This document shows positions 12,771 to 23,836 of a DNA stretch of 64,000 nt, one piece after another. Position 1 is the first letter of the stretch. Each line of letters opens with the position of its first letter. Both the position numbers and the translations under genes were made by a program. This DNA comes from Cucumis sativus (lineage: Eukaryota; Streptophyta; Magnoliopsida; Cucurbitales; Cucurbitaceae), in assembly GCF_000004075.3 (NCBI RefSeq), contig NC_026659.2, forward strand, positions 31,328,272 to 31,392,271, written 5' to 3'. Under the pieces are notes generated by a model, which worked only from the letters and a program-made list of their open reading frames with translations, made no database searches and had not been told where the DNA came from.

Positions 12771-13469
12771 TTTGGTTTATAATGATTTGAATTTGAAATT
12801 TGTTGTATTTCATTTTTCTAAAAGAAATTTTATATACATCAACGATTTCTGATGTAGATTGTGTTCAATTTGAATTAGGACTAAGACATAAATTAAAGCA
12901 TTATGTATAGCTTATAATTAATATAGATATGGTGAATGAGTTTGTATGCTTTGGTGGATTTGTATGGTTGAATTAGTTTATGAAGGCCTAGACTTGAATG
13001 ATGTATGCTTTTGATTGATGATATTGCTTGAATGAGCATGTTATTGTTGTTACCTTTACACATCCGAGGGCCAGACCGTAACGACGATAATAGTAAATAT
13101 GTCGCCAATGTTTATAATTTTTTATTTAAAACAGTAACTATAATGGTAACCATAATTATACCAATGTTAATGATAATGATACGAACACAATTGGATTAGT
13201 TCATGCTTTGCTTGTCAATCAAATTTGTGTCTTTTGTTTATAGATTTGGAAGTGTACCCCATATGTCATATGTCAGTACCAAGGCAATACACAAGTAAAC
13301 AACACCAAATGTAATCAAAGGATGCCCACTTTTCAAATTATCATAGAGTTAATAATTACCAGCGGACTAGGGTAAACATGGCCTTAATTACTCCTTATAG
13401 TTTCATAGAAGCTCTTAAATAGTCCATATGATATACAATAAAATCTTCATAAATAGTATTTGTTTTATC

Positions 13470-14651
13470 TAACTACTCTCTGGAAACGTATTATCATTGC
13501 AAAATACGAACAATCATACTTGGGTGAGCTTCCAACTAAGAGCAAATATAGCAGCTCAAAAGCTTCATGGATGTCTATCATTAAAGGAGTTGACTAGGTT
13601 CTTCCTCAGATTAAATGGAGCATTAGAAGGGGTGACTCCCTCTCATTCTGGCACAGCCGTTGGCATGAACTTAGTCCGTTCACGCAGAGCAACCCGAGAT
13701 TATTTGCTCTTTCTTCCAGAAAAGAAAACTCCATTGCAAACATGTGGAACGCAGAAACAGCTGATCATTGGGACCTTTATCCTTGTGGACCATTAAGAAG
13801 TGTCGAGGAAGCTCTTTGGGACGATATGAAAGCATTCCTCCCTCCCTTGCCTGGTTCTGGTTTCGACAGACCTCATTGGATTTTAAACAGTAATGACAAC
13901 TTCTAGGTGGCTTCCATTAAACTTGCGAGACCTCATAACAACCAAGATGAGATTAATGATAATAATGGGGTTATTTATAACAACTTATGGAAATCAACCA
14001 TCTCCAAAAGATGCAAATTCTTTTTATGGACTCTCCTTCGTGAGTGTATCAATACCATGGATATGCTACAAAGAAGACTCCCAACTTGGAATATAAATCT
14101 CTCTTGGTGTATTCTCTTCAAAGCTGCTGAAGAAGACAAATATCACTTGTTCTCCCTCTGCCCCTTCTCAACAAACCTTTGAAAAAATGTTGAAGTTGTA
14201 TTGGACAAACCCCTTCTCCTTTCAAATTCCTCTATCTTATGCAAAGAAACCTTCAAAACAAAAAAAAAACAAACCATCAAATAACACCTGGTGGCTGCTA
14301 CCCTTTGGAATATCTGGAGTGAAAGAAACAAAAGGATTTTTAAGGGAAAGAAAAAACAGTTGATTCAGTATGGGAAGACATTCAAGCTATAACTGGTCTC
14401 TGGACAAGTCGTTCTTCCCTTTTCAAAAATTACTCGTCCAGTTCTATTGCTTTAAATTTACATGCTTTCTAGCAAATCGGGTTTATAGGGCTGCCCTCTA
14501 GCCCTTTTTGTATCTTCTACTTCTTGTTCATATCTCTTTATTATTAATGAAGTGGGTTTGATGTGGATGCATTGGTATATTTTCCTTGTGGAGATATCCT
14601 TTTGCATTTGCTATCCCAAAGTATCTTTATCAAAAAAAAAAAAAAAAAAAA
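13470..14651 (+). mobile_element. 5'-truncated LINE (non-LTR retrotransposon) with poly(A) tail
   Basis: Plus-strand reading, with several frame changes, shows the C-terminal part of a plant LINE reverse-transcriptase polyprotein: IRRGDSLSFWHSRWHEL, then LWKSTISKRCKFFLWTLLRE (zf-RVT type), then LWNIWSERNKRIFKGK. It ends with a 3' UTR and an A-run at about 14632-14651. Truncation at the 5' end plus an A-tail is typical of target-primed LINE insertion. Frameshifts show it is inactive. Related 3' ends occur elsewhere in the window. Confidence 0.85.
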
Positions 14652-14699
14652 ACTATGTAGACTAAATTATAATTAAAAACTACTGAGAGAAAATTATAA

Positions 14700-15700
14700 T
14701 TATAACAATTCAAACAAGCTAAAGAATACTAGTAAGGGATAAAATTGTTCGTAGATTAAAATATACATTAAATTCAGGATCTTCATAAGCTATCATGCAT
14801 TGGCCTAATAGTAGAGAAAGAGACCGTCTTAATCAGAACTAACTTAGAGATCATGAGTTCTAGGGAGAAATCATTGACATAAGATTGATCTCCGATAAAG
14901 AAGAAAACAATATAAACAAAGTTTAGATTAGAATTAATAACAAAAATTAAAATACATATAAACATAAATAACTAAAGAAACAACTTTTCCCAACATTTTC
15001 AAGACTCATGAGTCCATTACCAAAAGGTAAAAATAAAAAAAATAAAGAACCATTTCTCACTATTTCTCAACTCACATCCAAAGACAAAGAAAAAACCTTC
15101 TCTCCTCTCACATTCAAAACAACAAATAGTCTCTATTGTTTGATAAAATTATCATGTCTTTGTTTTATGAAACTATAGGAACAAAATTCCAACGAAAGAC
15201 GGTTGGGACAACATTCTAATCATCTGCGAGAGTAAAGAACTAGATTTGGCCTAATGTTGGTGTAATTTTCTTCTGATTTCTCTGCAATATTGTATCAAAG
15301 AAATTTGTTCCACTTCATCTAGTCTCTTCCATGTTTCATTCCATACATCCAAGTCCTTATTATGCAAATAGGAACCAATGGTTCTCAAAGCTAATGGAAG
15401 TCTTTCAACCTTTTCCACAATTTCACTACAAAGATCCTTTTTATCAGATGGGCCGCCATCTCCAAATGCATTCTCGCAAAACAGTGAGTAAGCTCTCTCA
15501 CGAGAAAGTAACTCCACCTTGTATTCTTGCACTTGATCTCTATAATTGAGTTCATGCAGAACATCTCTATTTCTAGCTGTAATAATAACTCTGCTTCCAG
15601 GTGCAAACCAGTTCGGACTTCCAACTAACCTTTGAATTTGGTTTCTTTCATGAACTCCATCAAGAACAATATATAACAACTTTTCTATTACTCATGTGAT
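14700..15700. repeat. Segmental duplication, copy 1
   Basis: Bases from about 14705 (CAAGCTAAAGAATACTAGTAAG) through the NB-ARC fragment at 15251-15679 are repeated in the same order and orientation at about 18180-19740. Shared pieces are the CATGCATTGGCCT stretch and the end of the NB-ARC fragment. The non-coding part is diverged and carries indels. Confidence 0.65.
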
Positions 15701-16062
15701 GCTTAATCAGTTGTGCTCCATGATCTTCATCCCAGATTTTAGTTTCTTTTGATTGAAGATGAGAAAGCATTTGATGCTGAAGTGGGACTGAACTGTTTTG
15801 CTTTGAAGAAAGGTAGAGAAAATAACCACTTTGGAATTCATCTACAATTGTGTTGTAAACAACTTCAGCAATGGTTGTTTTACCAATGCCACTTGACCCA
15901 AAAATCCCCACAAAAAGTATGTTCTTGGATCGTTCTAAATCTAGGAGATTACAAGCTTTCTCCACTTGATTCTCCATTCCAACTAAACTAGTTTTGTGAG
16001 CAAGTACTAGCTTATGATTAGTCTGCTTCCCCATATCCTTCGTAATATGCACTTCTTTAGTG
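15251..16062 (-). pseudogene. TNL pseudogene: NB-ARC exon only, frameshifted
   Basis: A minus-strand exon begins after an acceptor (CTTGCAG) at 16063. The first frame gives LVGMENQVEKACNLLDLERS and P-loop GSSGIGKTT. A one-base deletion at about 15670-15680, within kinase-2, moves the frame; the second frame continues IVLDGVHERNQ, GSRVIITARNRD, VERLPLALRTIGSYL. It stops after about 30 more residues, before RNBS-D and MHD. No TIR exon lies upstream and no LRR downstream. It belongs to the clade of genes 1 and 2 (LDG kinase-2, GSPNWF, QEYKVELLS). Confidence 0.88.
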
Positions 16063-16410
16063 CTGCAAGATCAAAGTATTTCAAAGTTAATTAGATCGAC
16101 AGTAGAATGCTGTAAGTACCAGTTGGATTCACGCTTTTGAAGAATTCAATCAAATATATCATTATTAATGGGAAGGATAATGGAAAAAGATATGTTTTGT
16201 TGAAGTGTTGATATAACTCAATTTACCATCACCCATTAGCTTAAGCTTTAGGTTAATTATTCATTTAACATGATAACATAGCAGGAGAGGAGATCTTGTG
16301 TTCAAACCTCTATAATAATATCATTTTTCTCTATTTAATATTGATTTCCAATAGATTTTTTATGTACTCTACCTGTACTCTTGAAATCGTAGGAACTTGA
16401 CCTTCTTTTT

Positions 16411-16870
16411 CAACAGACGAGCATTAGATGGAGGTGACATCACTGACATCGTGCATGCAAGGGAACCAGTCATGAAATAAAACTAATTAATAATAATGTT
16501 GTGGAATTGTTGTGGAATTGGAAACAGCCAACAAAAAAAAAAAAAAAAAGAAAGAAAGAAAGAAAGAAAAGCACTTTGCCTTCAAAATTTCTTAACCTCC
16601 CCTTGGACTTTTCTCCTTCCACATATTTTGTACTTTTCAACAGACGAGCATCAGATTGTGAAGGTGACATCTCTGACCTGGTGCATGCAGTAGAACCTGT
16701 CATGAAATAAAACTAATTAATAATGTTGTGGAATTGGAAACACCCAAGAGAGAGAGAGAGACAAAAAAAAAAAGAAAAATAAATAAAAAGATGAAGAAGA
16801 AGAAAGAAAAGCACTTTGCCTTCAGAAGTTCTTAACATGCCCAAGGACTTCTCTCCTTCCACATATTTTG
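16411..16870. repeat. Tandem duplication of LRR-exon end, 227-bp period
   Basis: CAACAGACGAGCAT starts at 16411 and again at 16638. The two copies share the CATGAAATAAAACTAATTAATAA block and the block encoding STKYVEGEKS on minus. They differ in A-rich microsatellites (GAAA and GA runs). The second copy is continuous with the intact LRR at 16.87-17.72 kb, so the duplication arose at the 3' end of that LRR exon. Confidence 0.8.
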
Positions 16871-17723
16871 TACTTTTTGGAAGCTTCGGTACTCGCTTTA
16901 GCTCGGGGCAATCATTCAAGTAAAATGCTTTAAGGTTAATAAGTTGTTCAATGCTTTCTGACAGTTTTTCAAAATGATTGCTGCTAAGATCTAGAATTTC
17001 CAATGAGGAAAAGAGTTTAAGATCATTAGGAATGTCTTCGTCCACCAGATTACAATCACTTAAATTTAAATCTCTGCGTGAACTAAAATAATTTGCTGGC
17101 AAACTAGCTAAAGAATGCCAAATATTGCTTTTCAGCCTTTCACAGTTCAAAATTCTTAGATTTTCCAAGAAAGGAATAATGCTTATGGATGTTCCCCCAA
17201 TGTCAAGCTCCTCGAGAGGCTTTACATTCCCCAAACTTGATGGAATTTTGTCCAAGTTTTTGCAACCATTAAGAATGAGAGTTTTAAGTGAACTCAAGCT
17301 ACCAATTTCAGTTGGAAGACAAGGAAGTCTAATACAATTCCTCAGGTTCAATAAAATCAAGCTAAATAGATTTGTAATTGAGATAGAGAGTTCATTTATG
17401 AAAGTTCCATCAATGTGTAGTTCAGTCAAATATCCCATCAGACATCCAAACTCTTGAAAAAACTCTAGACCGCAGTTAGAAAGAACTAAAGTTTCAAGAC
17501 TTTCGCAAGTGATAGCAAATGAGAAGCTTCTGAAACTGACACAACCCTCCATATCCAATAAAATTAGATGAAGGAGACTATTTATTGAATCATGAACCTC
17601 TTGTAGTGTTTCACAATTCCGTAAAATCAATCTTTGAAGATTTAGAACCTCTGAAAAATCAGGAGTCTCAACCAAATGCTTTGAATCACTTACATCAATC
17701 TCCTTCAAGTTCTTAAATAATTT
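16713..17723 (-). pseudogene. Orphan LRR exon of a TNL
   Basis: After an acceptor (TTTTGCAACAG) at 17724 an open frame encodes about 10 leucine-rich repeats: FKNLKEIDVSDSKHLVETPD, LLDMEGCVSF, LKTLILNGCKNLDKIPSSLG, LEILDLSSNHFEKLSESIEQ, then LKRVPKLPKSTKYVEGEKS. This is the last LRR region of a TNL. Past about 16.81 kb the frame enters a microsatellite and gives a hydrophobic low-complexity tail, so the real end is lost or spliced. The nearest upstream NB-ARC piece on minus (19355-19738) may once have belonged to it; no TIR or complete NB-ARC is linked now. No stop interrupts the LRRs. Confidence 0.8.
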
Positions 17724-19354
17724 CTGTTGCAAAACAAATCAATTGTATCTACTCTGTTAGACATTAATTTTGTAATGCAGACATATAATAATTTATTGTG
17801 TATATATAGTTCAAATAAGATTCAGTTTTGTTATGATGGAAACAAACTGATTTGCAAAGAAGAATTCGACTTAGAGATTTATGTTGATCAGTTGTGTGTT
17901 AATCACGTCCACGGACTGATAGTGAATCAGTTCTATTATCTTTCAGGTGAAGAAAGATGTGGAATACATAACAATATGAAAAGAAACATAGAAGTAGGAT
18001 TTCATCCTAGTGCTTTCAGACATCAGAACTCGTGAGTCTAGAAACGCTTCAATGCCACACATGCATGAGATGACTTGCGCCACTTTAGCAGCCAACTCAT
18101 AAAGATTACAGATTAAGTGTTAAGTTTCTAGCAGTTAGCATGCTAAATGATTTGTTTTGCCCCTTCTAATAGTTCAAACCAGCTAAAGAATACCAAGTAA
18201 GAGATAAAAGTTGTTCATAGATTGAAATATGCATTAAATTCAGGATCTTAACAAACTATATCATGCATTGGCCTGGTGGTAAAAAAAGAGATATAGTCTC
18301 AATAACTAACTAAGAGGTCACGAGTTTAATCTATAATGTTTACCTATTAAAGCAAGGTTTCTAGAGTTTGTCTTATTCAACCACCACCTCTTTGTCTCTG
18401 CTTATAACAACACTAAAGACTACGTTATTAGCAAAGACATACCCCAAATCCGCATACATTTGTTGCCTAAATTAGATCAGATCCATCCATTAAGTTTTTG
18501 CTCTTATGTAGAACAAATTGGCCATCGACAAGGCCCATTGCAGCCTAGCTGTCTCCATCACAACATGTACATCAATTTGGGTCAAGTCTTCTACATTCCG
18601 CCTGGACACTCACAGATATTCAAGAAAAAAAACTCAAGGTGCTTACATAATTGCTAGTGGGTTCTTTTTTTTTAAAAAAAAAACATACAAACGGTTATTC
18701 AGTAGGTGCACTCAAGGATGGACACCCTTTTAACACCCTCATCATACCTCATATATATTCATTAATGTGAAGGGGTACAACTACAAACCAACTCAATTTG
18801 AATCTAAAAAGCCTTGACAATGGAATCAAACCACAAACTTTGAACTAAATCAGCATGATTTCTTTGTCAGCTTCAGACCCAAAACATATAAAACCTCAAA
18901 CCAACATATTCTAAAAGCATAATAAAGAGCTAAAAGCATAATAAAGAGCACGATCAACCCAAAATTAAATCACATTCTTCAGCTATGGAACTCAAATGAG
19001 CTGAAATTTCAGAATGAGGCAAAGAAGATAATCTACAATAAAAAACCGGCAACTTCTGCATTTAAATTATGGTTAAGTTACAAATATGATCCATGCACTC
19101 CTCGGACAAAGTTAGAATTTAGTTTTTATAATTTAATATCTCATGAAATAATGCATATGATATAATAAAATTCTATTTCTTACAAATAGTCTTCTTTTAT
19201 CAAACTAAAGAGGCTAAATTCAAATTGAAAATAAAAATTGTGCGGACAGAATTCTAAGTATCATCCAACTCAATCAATGGCATAAAAGAGAACACAATTA
19301 TATTATTAATAACACATATACCTATTCCACTGGTATGTTGGATCTTGAGTATTA
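17724..19354. other. Non-coding stretch between TNL fragments
   Basis: No supported gene. It holds part of duplication copy 2 (from about 18180) and a LINE 3' end at 18658-18775. A short open frame near 17727 has no recognisable domain. Confidence 0.5.
18658..18775 (-). mobile_element. LINE 3'-end fragment (minus)
   Basis: T/A-run followed by TCAGTAGGTGCACTCAAGGA, TGGACACCC and CATTAATGTGA. This is the reverse complement of a LINE 3' UTR, also seen at 29.43, 35.42 and (plus) 51.0 kb. No coding part remains. Confidence 0.55.
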
Positions 19355-19738
19355 TTAGTGTAAATTCTTCTGACTTTTCTGCAATACTGTATCACAGAAG
19401 TCTTGCTCCACTCCATCTAGTCTCTTCAATGTTTCATTCCACACATCCAACTCCTTATTATGCAAATAGGAGCCAATGGTTTTCAAAGCTAATGGAAGTC
19501 TTCCAACCTTTTCCACAATTTCATTACAAAGTTCATCTTTATCGGAAGGGCCACCTCCAAATGCATTCTTGCTAAACAGTGAGTAAGCACTTTCACGAGA
19601 AAGTAACTCCACCTTGTATTCTAGCACTTTATCTCTATAATTTAGTTGATGAAGTACATCTCTCTTTTTAGTTGTAATAAGACTTCCAATTGATAACAAG
19701 TATGTGCAAGCGTTGGATGCATAGTTAATTAGTAGCAT
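19355..19738 (-). pseudogene. TNL pseudogene: C-terminal half of NB-ARC
   Basis: The open frame starts with unrelated residues, then from RNBS-B onward matches the clade of genes 1 and 2: TTKKRDVLHQLNYRDKVLEY, KVELLSRESAYSLF, VEKVGRLPLALKTIGSYLHN. It ends about 27 residues later at nearly the same point as the 15.25-kb fragment. P-loop and kinase-2 are absent, so it cannot bind nucleotide. It is a duplicate of the 15.3-kb fragment. Confidence 0.85.
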
Positions 19739-19739
19739 G

Positions 19740-22270
19740 AACTTTACATTTTGTATCTAATACATTGGTATTGTTAAATTATGTAAGATTTTTAATTTGA
19801 CAATTACTATTTGATGCAAATATTCACTTGGTGTGTTGATAGCATTGGAAAAGTAACAAAGCAAACTATATGATATGTTGCATCATCAAAAGTTAATAGG
19901 TTGGGATAGGTTCAAGAAGGGAAATGGGACAAAAGTAACACATTTTTTGTTTTCGTTTCTAAAAGTAGTACATTTTTGTAAACCTAGTAAAACTATTTTT
20001 CTCGGTCCATCCCAAGCGAAATCGACACCGAGTTTTCCTAAAATATTAAAAAATTCAACTTATGGATTTTTCTGGATTTTCTCCGTGCATCTGATCGGTA
20101 GATATTAGATCAAGATCAATTTTTTAGCCTCTCTCTACAATTTTGCGATAGAAACGAGTGGTAGGTATGTGATTTGGGAAATTTTGAAAAAGGTAGAATC
20201 TCGATATTGGAAAATTTTAATATTTTAGGAAAATCTTGATGTTGATTTTGCTAAGATGGATCAAGAAAAAAATCGATAAAAAATATTTTAGAAAAATCTT
20301 CACTCGAGATTGACGGAGAAAAACAGTTTTAAAGTGGGTTAGTTTTGTCATTTTCTTCAACTTAAAAGCATAAGGTAAAGGAAAAAGAAAAAAAAAAAAA
20401 GAAACTAATCCGATCTCTAGTCTCTCAAACTCTCTTTCTCTCGATTTCTCTTGCAATTCCATAGCTGATTTTGATCCAGTTCTCATGCTGTTTAGTAAGA
20501 GTTTCTGTTTTATGTTTTATGTGTTTTTGTTATTTTGTCATTTTTCCTTCGTGTTATAGATAGTTTTTTTTTGTCCTATTTTCTTTCGTGGAAACATTTG
20601 AATCTTAAATGTATAAACCTAATATAATTTTTTAATTGTTTCAAGTTGATTTATGGTAGTTTCAGAGTTGTTTCAAAGCATGTAATTGTTTTTTTTTTTT
20701 TTTTCATCTCACAAACATTTCACAGGTTTTTAAGTTCAAATGTTTAATCTCAAATGAATTATATATTTGTACTTATGTGTGGTTTAGGATTCTTTAAGCT
20801 ACTATTTTTTGCATCAGCTCGTAATCTCATAAACATTTCACACTATCAAACTTTAAATGCCCAAGGCTGAATTAGTCATATATTTATTTAGGGTACGACT
20901 ATGCATGTTTTATTTAGTTTTTAGCTACTATTTTTTAATTTAGCAAAATTAATTATCATACACTTTTTTTATGTGATATATGTCAACTTCTAACTTCAAA
21001 TAGCTTAGGAGGGGTAGCAATTTAATTTCAAAATGAATAGTGAAAGTTGGAATATGCGAGATGCGTGTGAGATGAAACATAATTAGAGCCTAATAGACTC
21101 ACTAAACATGCACAGAAACACATCAAGTGGCTTAAGAGGGGTAGCAATTTTATTTTGAAACCCATAGTGAAAGTTTGAAATGCGCGAGATGCATGCGAGA
21201 TAGGTGCAAGATGTGTGCGAGATAAAATATAAGGGCCCAAGAGATTAATTACCAAACATGCATAGAAACACTCCAAATGGCTTGGGAGAGGTAGCAATTA
21301 AATTTTGAAATGCATAGTGAAAGTTGGAATGTGCGAGATGCGTACGAGATGTGTGTGAGATAAAACATAAAGGCCTAAGAGACTTACTAAACATGCATAG
21401 AAACACACCAAATGGCTTCGGAGGGGTAGCAGTTTGATTTTAAAACACATAGTAAAATATTGGAATGTGCGAGATAAAATATAAGTGCATAAGAGACTTA
21501 CTAAACCGAATTGCTTGCACTCCTAAATATATATTGTAACATCTTCAACGATTCCTAGACATATATAAACGTTGCATTTTTATTTAAAGAATCTTTCTCA
21601 CTCAAGCAAATACTAAGAAGTTGTAACAAAATTTCTACTAACAATGCATTCACAAATACTAACACATGATGATGAGAAAATTCATACAAAAGGAAAGATA
21701 AATCCATAAAATCATAGTGTAAGAGAGATTAAAGGAGAGTTCAGTTAGTTTTAGTTGGATTCAATTCCAAGCCTATCAAAGGATCATTTAACACATATAG
21801 TCCAAACTATATCTTCATATATCTTCCACCTTTACTAAAGAAATTGATCCCTATTATTGAATGCTACCCAGTTTCAATTTTCAAACACCTAACAACTATC
21901 ACAAATTTATATAAATTTATATATATATAAAAAAAAAGCACATAGAAGAGGAAATCACCTATCAAGATTTGACGAAGAGGCATGACAAGAGATTTTGACT
22001 GCCACAGGAAAGCTCGGACGTGCCAACGAAAATTGAAGATGATGAAAATGAGGGAGAGGCATGAAGAAGAAATGGAGAGACGTTCAGGGAAGCATGGCGA
22101 GAGGCGTTCACTAGAGGATGAAAATGAGACTGAAGGAAAATTTAGAAATTTAACACCCAATTTATTTATTTATTATTATTGTTATTATTTTTCCTATTTT
22201 TTGTAATTTTCCACAAAAATTTCAAGTGTTGAAGGAGTTGAGGGGCGGGTGTGTTGGGTGTCGACGCTTG
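19740..22270. other. Intergenic DNA between TNL remnants and the PPR-SMR gene
   Basis: No supported gene. AT-rich with T-runs; holds the minisatellite at 21003-21510. Short open frames (for example near 20217 and 21864) look like chance or low-complexity reading. Confidence 0.5.
21003..21510. repeat. Minisatellite, four units of about 127-150 bp
   Basis: Units begin with GCTTAGGAGGGGTAGCAATT or a close variant at 21003, 21130, 21280 and 21415. Each contains ATAGTGAAAGTTGGAATGTG, one or more GCGAGATG(T/C)G motifs, AAACATAAGGGCC and TACTAAACATGCATAGAAAC. Unit length varies through gain or loss of the GAGATG sub-motif; the last unit is incomplete. Confidence 0.9.
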
Positions 22271-23836
22271 ATGGAACTCCGTTTATGTCCGCCGCCCTAT
22301 GTCATCGGAGACGGCGTTCGACTCTTCTTACACCCCTTTAAACGCCTTCACGCCTTCCGTAGTTACCCTTTCGTGCCAAATTTGCAGGTCAAATGTACTT
22401 CACTCACCAAACAAACCCACCGATTCCTCTCCACATTGTCCACAACCGCGGCCACCGGTGACCAATCGGCGACCAATCGCTTAATTCGGAAGTTTGTAGC
22501 TAGTTCTCCGAAATCGATTACTCTCAGTGTTCTCTCAAATATCGTCTCCACTCACACCCCTCAACCTGAGCTCTGCTCTGCCGCTCTCACTGTAAGTATG
22601 CCTTCTTTGTTTTCCCCTCTGCATTTCCACGTCTTAAAGTTGAAGAAAGTTTATTACTGATCTCTTCTGATTCTGTCGTTAAACGTCTCCATCAATTTCG
22701 TTATGTTCATGTAGTTATATTCTAGAATTACTGAAGCCTCGTGGTTCACATGGAATTCCAAGCTAGTTGCTGACCTTGTTGCCTTCCTCGATCAAAATGG
22801 ACTGTACAGTGAGTCGGAAGTCCTGATTTCCGAGGCAATTTCGAAGTTAGGGTCTCAAGAAAGAAAACTTGTGAATTTCTACTCCCAGCTGGTTGAATCT
22901 CAATCCAAACACGGTTTTGAAAGAGGATTTGTCGACTCCTATTCTCGCCTTCTTGAGCTTCTTTATAATTCGCCTTCAGTTTATGTTAAACGTCGAGCTT
23001 ATGAATCTATGGTTACCGGTTTGTGCTCCATGAAAAGACCTCACGAAGCTGAGAATTTGGTAAAAGAAATGAGGAGTAAAGGAATTACGCCTACTGCATA
23101 TGAATATAGGTCCATTATTTACGCCTATGGAACATTGGGATTGTTTGAAGAGATGAAGAGGAGTTTGAAACAGATGGAGAATGACAACATTGAGTTAGAC
23201 ACAGTTTGTTCCAACATGGTTCTTTCATCGTATGGTGCTCATAACAAGCTTGGAGATATGGTTCTATGGCTTCAAAGAATGAAAACTTCCCCGCATTGTA
23301 ATTCCTCTGTTCGGACTTACAATTCTGTCTTGAATTCATGTCCGAAGATTACAGCAATGCTACAAGATCACAAGAGCACCAATTTACCAGTTTTGATTGA
23401 AGACTTAATCGCGGTTCTGGACGGCGATGAGGAGGCTTTGTTGGTTGAAGAGTTGTTGGCTGGTTCATCTGTATTGAATGAGATAATGGTGTGGGATGCA
23501 ATGGAGTTGAAGTTGGATTTGCATGGAGCACATGTTGGTGCAGCTTATGTGATCATGTTACAGTGGATCAAGGAGATGAGACTCAACTTTGAGGATGAGA
23601 GCTATGTGATTCCAGCACAAGTTACATTGATTTGTGGATCTGGAAAACACAGTATTGTCAGAGGAGAGTCTCCTGTTAAAGCTTTGATTAAAGAGATTAT
23701 GGTTCGAACAGAAAGTCCTCTGAGAATCGATCGAAAGAACACCGGTTGCTTCATCTCAAAAGGGAAAGCTGTGAAGAATTGGTTATGTTCACTACCAGGA
23801 AAAAAGGATACTGTACCTAATAGAAAAATGCTATAA
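22271..23836 (+). CDS. PPR-SMR protein (At2g17033-like)
   Basis: Two exons, 22271-22591 and 22715-23836, phase 0, give about 480 residues. The donor ACT|GTAAGT and acceptor CATGTAG fit. The N-terminus is basic and Ser/Thr-rich, as in organelle transit peptides. The middle holds degenerate pentatricopeptide repeats (SMVTGLCSMKRPHEAENLVK, then EYRSIIYAYGTLGLFEEMKR). The C-terminus is an SMR domain: LDLHGAHVGAAYVIMLQWIK followed by ICGSGKHSIVRGESPVKALI. I recognise it from memory as resembling Arabidopsis At2g17033. PPR proteins bind organellar RNA; in some SMR proteins the LDLH domain acts as an endonuclease, but activity here is inference. It is not an immune gene and is a useful anchor for synteny. 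ATG 22271 opens the exon-1 frame; the earlier in-frame TTG is not used. Confidence 0.88.

Larger units (their letters stand above)
18180..19740. repeat. Segmental duplication, copy 2
   Basis: Counterpart of 14700-15700: the same AAACCAGCTAAAGAATACCA opening, the TCATGCATTGGCCTGGTGGT segment, and finally the homologous NB-ARC fragment at 19355-19738. It is longer than copy 1 because of insertions, including a LINE 3' end. Confidence 0.6.

Noticed and set aside
12429-12782. Open frame of 117 codons rich in Pro, Ser, His and Thr
   Set aside because: Low-complexity reading of a C/T-rich block with no domain; kept only as an unassigned island.
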